A DNA stretch of 64,000 bases from Azadirachta indica (lineage: Eukaryota; Streptophyta; Magnoliopsida; Sapindales; Meliaceae), in the NCBI GenBank assembly GCA_022749755.1, contig CM040452.1, positions 16,200,350 through 16,264,349 on the forward strand, in the 5' to 3' direction. A model generated the notes under the pieces. It did not search any database. It was not told the origin of the DNA and was given only the letters and a program-made list of their open reading frames with translations. The position numbers were made by a program, and so were the translations under genes. The first letter of the stretch is position 1. Every line of letters starts with the position of its first letter. Positions 59,610-64,000 of this stretch are shown in pieces.

Positions 59610-59617
59610 GCGGGAAA
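59610..59617. promoter_or_regulatory. E2F-type site upstream of SMR
   Basis: GCGGGAAA, the reverse complement of TTTCCCGC, within a GC-rich patch 300 bp from the SMR ATG. It fits the E2F consensus TTTSSCGC. Confidence 0.5.
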
Positions 59618-62370
59618 CGCAGCGTACCTTGAGTTTTGATTTGGGCCACTGCTCACTACTCGCTAGTCTAGTGTTTTTTTTTTTTTTCAATTATTTTAAT
59701 TCTTTTTCATATTTAATTTTGTGATTTCAAGCATCGTTTTTGATTCGCACAAGTTCATGGGCAATTAGGTTAAGTGGGACCGTAGAAAAATGCAGTGGAT
59801 GCTAATCGAACGGTCTTCGTTGAGCGGCAGGTGGACGATCGATTCTCTCATCAGCGTGCGTTATTTGGTGCTTTGTGATAACTGCCATATTGAGTGGCAA
59901 TCTTGGACTTTATCTATGTAGTGGGAAGTCTGTCCCTTGGCCGAACATAAGGTCGAAGGCTTATTGAAAGGTCGGTTGTGAGTTGTGACATATTAAAAAT
60001 TAAAAATTTAAAAAAAAAAAAAGGGAAAATGAATGCGTACACAACACAAGTTCCAGCAGTACATGCTGACCTTCACAAATGTCATGTTCTGCTTCACATG
60101 AATCAGAGACGGTCTTAATAACTTAATATTATTGTTTCAGTTCACACTATTAATTTGTAACTTAAATTTGGCATCACTACATCATATGAATAACTTGCAC
60201 TTGTGTTTGTATGCAGAGGGATTTCGAAGAGATTAGGTATTATATTAACGTATTAATTTTAATTTGTTGTGGACGCTAATGAGAAACAAAGAGCATCCAA
60301 GGCCGAGGGTAGTAGCTGGCTAACGAAACGGGCGGGATATCAAATTCATCTGTGTTGACAATTTTGCAACAATTTGGTCCATACCATTTATTCTACCCAA
60401 GCCCAAGCCAGAAAGCATTAATTACTTCAAATGTCCGTGGATGCATACTCGAATAACATGCACATGTCATAGTTTTGACTTTTTAGCTCAGGCTTTCAGT
60501 AAACAAAGTTTATATCTTGATCTATGATTTTTTACTAAAAGCAGCCTGCTTATGTGTTGAAATCTCTCTTTTCTTGGAAAGGTTGTGGGTGTCTATGTTA
60601 GCAAAAGGGGTGCATTTGGAGGTTGACACACATTTGAAGATTAGTAACAGCCCATTCATTATGGCAACAACCCAACCTTTCATGATCAGCCCACGACATG
60701 CAACCAAACTATTGTTCTTCTATTCAGGTTTTATCAAATAGTCTCCGAATTTCACATTGCTCCCTCGGCATCGTTCTCAGGGAAACATACATACATGCAT
60801 ACATATAAACATATATAAATATATATATATATATATTTCTGAGATAGTAGTACTGTAACATCGTAATGAATACTCTTGGTATTGAATTTTGCTTTGAATA
60901 ATAAAGACGAGGCCAGGCCATGATTGATTCTCCTTCAAGTGCCTTACAGAAAATGAAAAGACCACCAAAGAATGAATGCCACACTTCTTTCAGTTAGGAA
61001 TTGCCCAATATGTATCTTTCAAAAGGAAAAACAAAAAAAAAAAAAAAAAAAAAAGGTTGCAATAAAGTTGAGAAATAGATTCCTTTTAATTTCATGGATT
61101 ATATTGTCCATTAGTAGAAGCAAATTTTGAATCGATATTCTATATACCTTATTAGGAAAGATGTAATGTCATAGTTATTGTTATTAATCACATCAAACGA
61201 AATGAGGCAAGGACAATTGTCTCACGCAACTTTAAAAAGATATAGCAAGAGAAATTGAAAACTTAGGTAGAATATCTTAGTTGTATTCACAATATCAATT
61301 AAAATTTTTAAAATCAAATCATTTATCATTTTTTTAATAATTAAAATGCATTTCATTAGAATATATTCCAAATGTTCGTGTTATTCAACACCTGTCAATT
61401 CTCCATCTTTTCTTGTCATCCCATAAAATCTTCAACTTGAGATTTAGTCCACAGCGCACAAAATAATAAAATGAGTAGGATGTTGTTACAAGGACGATTT
61501 CTTCCCCGCACTCCGAAGACAGATTAAGGACAAAATTAACAAAAAAATGACATCTAATTTAATGTCAAACATGCAAGTTCATACTGACATATATAGTGTA
61601 TGTATATTTTGTAAGAAAGCAATGGATAGAGTTTTAATTCCTTTAAAATATCCATTGTTTCTCACATTTTTTTTATTGGGTTACGATCTGTTAAACAGAT
61701 AATGAACATTCTTGCTGGTTTCAAGAATGTCTATGCATGAACAGATTTTATTAATTGAATCGATGGCGGAGGACCACTTCACCCATTTCCAAATTCAGCG
61801 CTGGAAGTCAATACAAGATTTTTGCCGATAATATAAAAGATATGGTGGTCCCACTGGCTACCCGTTCTTGCCGTCTGTCACTGAAATATTTATTAAATAT
61901 CTAACGTTATAAAAATTAGATATGTTATAATTTTTGTTCGAACAATTAAATGTTTTTTTTTTTGTTTTTTAAATACACTTCTCATTTACACTAATATAAA
62001 GTGTTGTTATCGTATAATTGTTATATAATATAAAATGAGACTCCTAAGCATAATTCAAGAAACATTCATAATATTGAATTATATTTTTAATAATTTAACA
62101 GTTTAACATAATGGTCATATCATACAGCTTCGTAACTCTCCTTTCATGTAATAAGAGTGTTTGGGGACAAAATCGTGATCAGATGCGACACGTCACAATC
62201 AGATATTATAATAATAATATTATTATAAAATCAATCTAATGGGATTCAACTTTCAAATACTTCACAATCCTAAAGACGATCACGGAGATACCCAAGTCAA
62301 TCTCCTATGGTCACGGAGATAAGGGCAATGGGTCCTTGAACAAAAGTCGCCAATCACCATCACCATTAAT
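59618..62370. other. Intergenic region, no gene recognised
   Basis: AT-rich, with an (AT)n/(ATAC)n stretch at about 60786-60836 and poly-A near 61030-61052. Open frames are short and carry no family signature. A short imperfect repeat (ATCACGGAGATA / GGTCACGGAGATA) occurs near 62279 and 62310. Confidence 0.5.
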
Positions 62371-62753
62371 TCTTGCCACGTGTACGTCGACAAATGGACT
62401 ACAATCAAGGGAACGACCTTTTTCTAAAAGTACCATCCAGCCAAAATGTTACACGGACAACTGTTTACCTTCAAAGCTGGCGGTGATCTCGAAGTGTTTG
62501 CTACGTGGTGGGATCGGAACCGTCCACGTTGGAGAGTCAATCTTGGAGTAACGACGTGCCGGGATTTTCTTGCGGCGCCTTCCATTAGATTCTTTCTCAT
62601 TTGTAAGTCAATTTGTGTTTATGTGCGAGCAAGCGAAGCAAAGGGAGGCGAGTATTACTAAGTTGCTTTACTGGAGAGGAGGCGCATGTGGACGTGCACG
62701 TGCCAATGCAAAATAACACGTATGAGCGATCTGAGGTGGAGATCTAATGCGTA

Positions 62754-63361
62754 GGGGTGGTAATGGACTGGGGTAAGGGTGGGCAGGTCCATTCCCCACC
62801 CCCGTTTTCTATTTTAATTCCTCATTTTTCGTATTATTTTTTACTAAATTTAATAAAATGGGTACGAAAAATGAATTTTTCATTCTCATATTAATTTTCT
62901 ATTTTATATTATTTTTATAAATTAATTTTAATAATATAAAAAATTTAATTAAATTAAATAAAAATATTATTAATATATTATTGAAATACAATATAAAGGT
63001 TTTTTTAATTTTTAATTTTTTAATTTTTATTTGTATATTTTATTTTTCATAATATTAATTCATAACTCTATAATTTTTTATTAGTAATTACATTTAATTA
63101 TAATATATAATTTTAGAAATTATAATATAAAATTATATTTATATATATCAAAATTTAATTTATAAATTATAATATATTTATATTATATTTTTTAAAAAAT
63201 AGGATAAGAGTAGGGAGAGATAAATTAATTCTCATCTCATTAATAAATTAGGAATTAATTTTTTTCTATTCTCTATCCTATTCTTTGTAAATTTATTTAA
63301 ATTTTTTAATTGGAGGTAAATTCCCATGAATTTGAGATCTCAAGAAAAATTTTGCCATTCC
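62754..63361. mobile_element. 608-bp AT-rich MITE-like element with short inverted ends
   Basis: The left end GGGGTGGTAATGG and the inverted right end GGAATGGCAA share a GG..TGG.AA pattern. TA flanks both ends (62752-62753 and 63362-63363). The interior is extremely AT-rich and bounded by GC-richer blocks (CCATTCCCCACCCCCG on the left; TAGGGAGAGATAAATTAATT on the right). Similar GGGGTGGCAATGG-type repeats are common in plant genomes. The target duplication is too short to be decisive. Confidence 0.4.
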
Positions 63362-63902
63362 TACTAACACGAACTAGGTGGCAAGGAGTGCAAAGCGGTA
63401 GAGGCTAAGAGGAGGGCGCTTGGTCTGAAGAAAGCTGTCCATAAACTACAGGGGCAGGTGCCACCCACGTGAATTGGTTGGGGTCTATTGGACCTATTGC
63501 TTCCACACGAGTGCACACGTTCCACACGTGTTTGGTATTATTATTCAGAACAACTCAGGCTCAGGTCATGACTGAAGACTTACGCCACTTGGGTTATATA
63601 GGATTAAAATGACAGGTAATTTTTCCTTCATTTATATATATATATATATATATATTTTTTTATTTATTACTTAGTACTTCACATTGTGTAACGTATGTTC
63701 TAGAAATACGAGATTCTGAGTAACAGTCATTTCACGTAAACTTGTATAATCACAAAAATCATGTGAAACAAACAGCATTTAAGAAAAATTTATGAGCCGG
63801 CGTAACCCTGTATCGACACGACAATTAATGAGCACAAGGAAAGGGCGGAACAGGTAGAAGAGAAGAGGTGATTTCAAATTCGTATTCCCCTAAATCCTAA
63901 TC

Positions 63903-63906
<4 letters not shown>

Positions 63907-63939
<33 letters not shown>
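63907..63939. repeat. (CT)n microsatellite
   Basis: About 16 CT units near the right edge. CT-rich tracts often mark plant 5' UTRs, so a gene may begin just outside the window. Confidence 0.85.
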
Positions 63940-63942
<3 letters not shown>

Positions 63943-64000
63943 AACATTTTTCTAGGTCACAACAATACGTTTTCATATCACACGTGTCATAGTTTGGTGG

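Larger units (their letters stand above)
62377..63986. promoter_or_regulatory. Cluster of five G-boxes (CACGTG)
   Basis: CACGTG occurs at 62377, 62697, 63466, 63525 and 63981, with further ACGT cores at 62502, 62524 and 63517. Several have ABRE-like flanks (CCACGTGT, ACACGTGT). This suggests the promoter of a stress- or light-regulated gene beyond the right edge, or of an unrecognised transcript in this segment. Confidence 0.45.

Noticed and set aside
1..64000. tRNA, rRNA or organelle-derived genes
   Set aside because: No cloverleaf-type T-loop sequence in a fitting context, no rRNA segments and no recognisable plastid or mitochondrial genes were seen by eye. A tRNAscan or BLAST run would be decisive.

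Overview
This window is nuclear DNA from a flowering plant. The evidence is AT-rich intergenic DNA, GT-AG introns, plant-only gene families (L-type lectin kinase, PPR, LUX/GARP, RTFL, SMR, group I laccase), LTR-retrotransposon debris and a MIR172 hairpin. Gene order matches the Arabidopsis chr5 At5g595xx-At5g596xx block as I remember it: PPR, LUX/BOA, RDUF2, ZIP2, RTFL5, MIR172E. Here they occur as PPR (8.3 kb), LUX (14 kb), RDUF-type RING (33 kb), ZIP (42 kb), RTFL (50 kb) and MIR172 (56 kb). SDIR1 also lies near MIR172D in the paralogous Arabidopsis chr3 block. A woody rosid such as Citrus is my guess for the species; the sequence does not prove it. Left part, 1-10 kb: a tandemly duplicated lectin-receptor-kinase plus PPR module. 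Copy 1 is wrecked. Only a lectin-kinase tail survives (1-97), followed by a deleted Ty3/gypsy element on the minus strand (about 261-2331) and a PPR remnant split by a 2,327-bp solo LTR with a perfect 5-bp target duplication. In copy 2 the lectin kinase (5827-7841) is broken by four apparent single-base losses, but the PPR gene (8316-9950) is intact. Middle part, 13.8-25 kb: the clock repressor LUX (minus), with evening elements upstream; a small two-exon, probably plastid, membrane protein (plus); and a nine-exon Pumilio gene (minus) whose eight repeats spell the classic UGUAUAUA recognition code. From 24.7 to 33 kb is gene-poor, AT-rich DNA holding a 960-bp long-TIR, MULE-like element that carries a PPR-like scrap. 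Right part, 33-64 kb: two RING E3 ligase genes related to ABA and drought signalling (RDUF-type and SDIR1), a ZIP zinc transporter, a laccase with secondary-wall MYB-type sites in its promoter, a ROTUNDIFOLIA-like peptide gene, a MIR172 precursor with an unusual mature sequence, a SIAMESE-related CDK inhibitor with G-box and E2F-type sites upstream, and a terminal region rich in G-boxes that also holds a 608-bp AT-rich element with short inverted ends. These genes form a conserved neighbourhood rather than an operon; each has its own promoter. No new enzyme system was found. The most notable observations are the MIR172 variant, the nested decay of the lectin kinase/PPR duplication and the candidate gene-capturing transposon.
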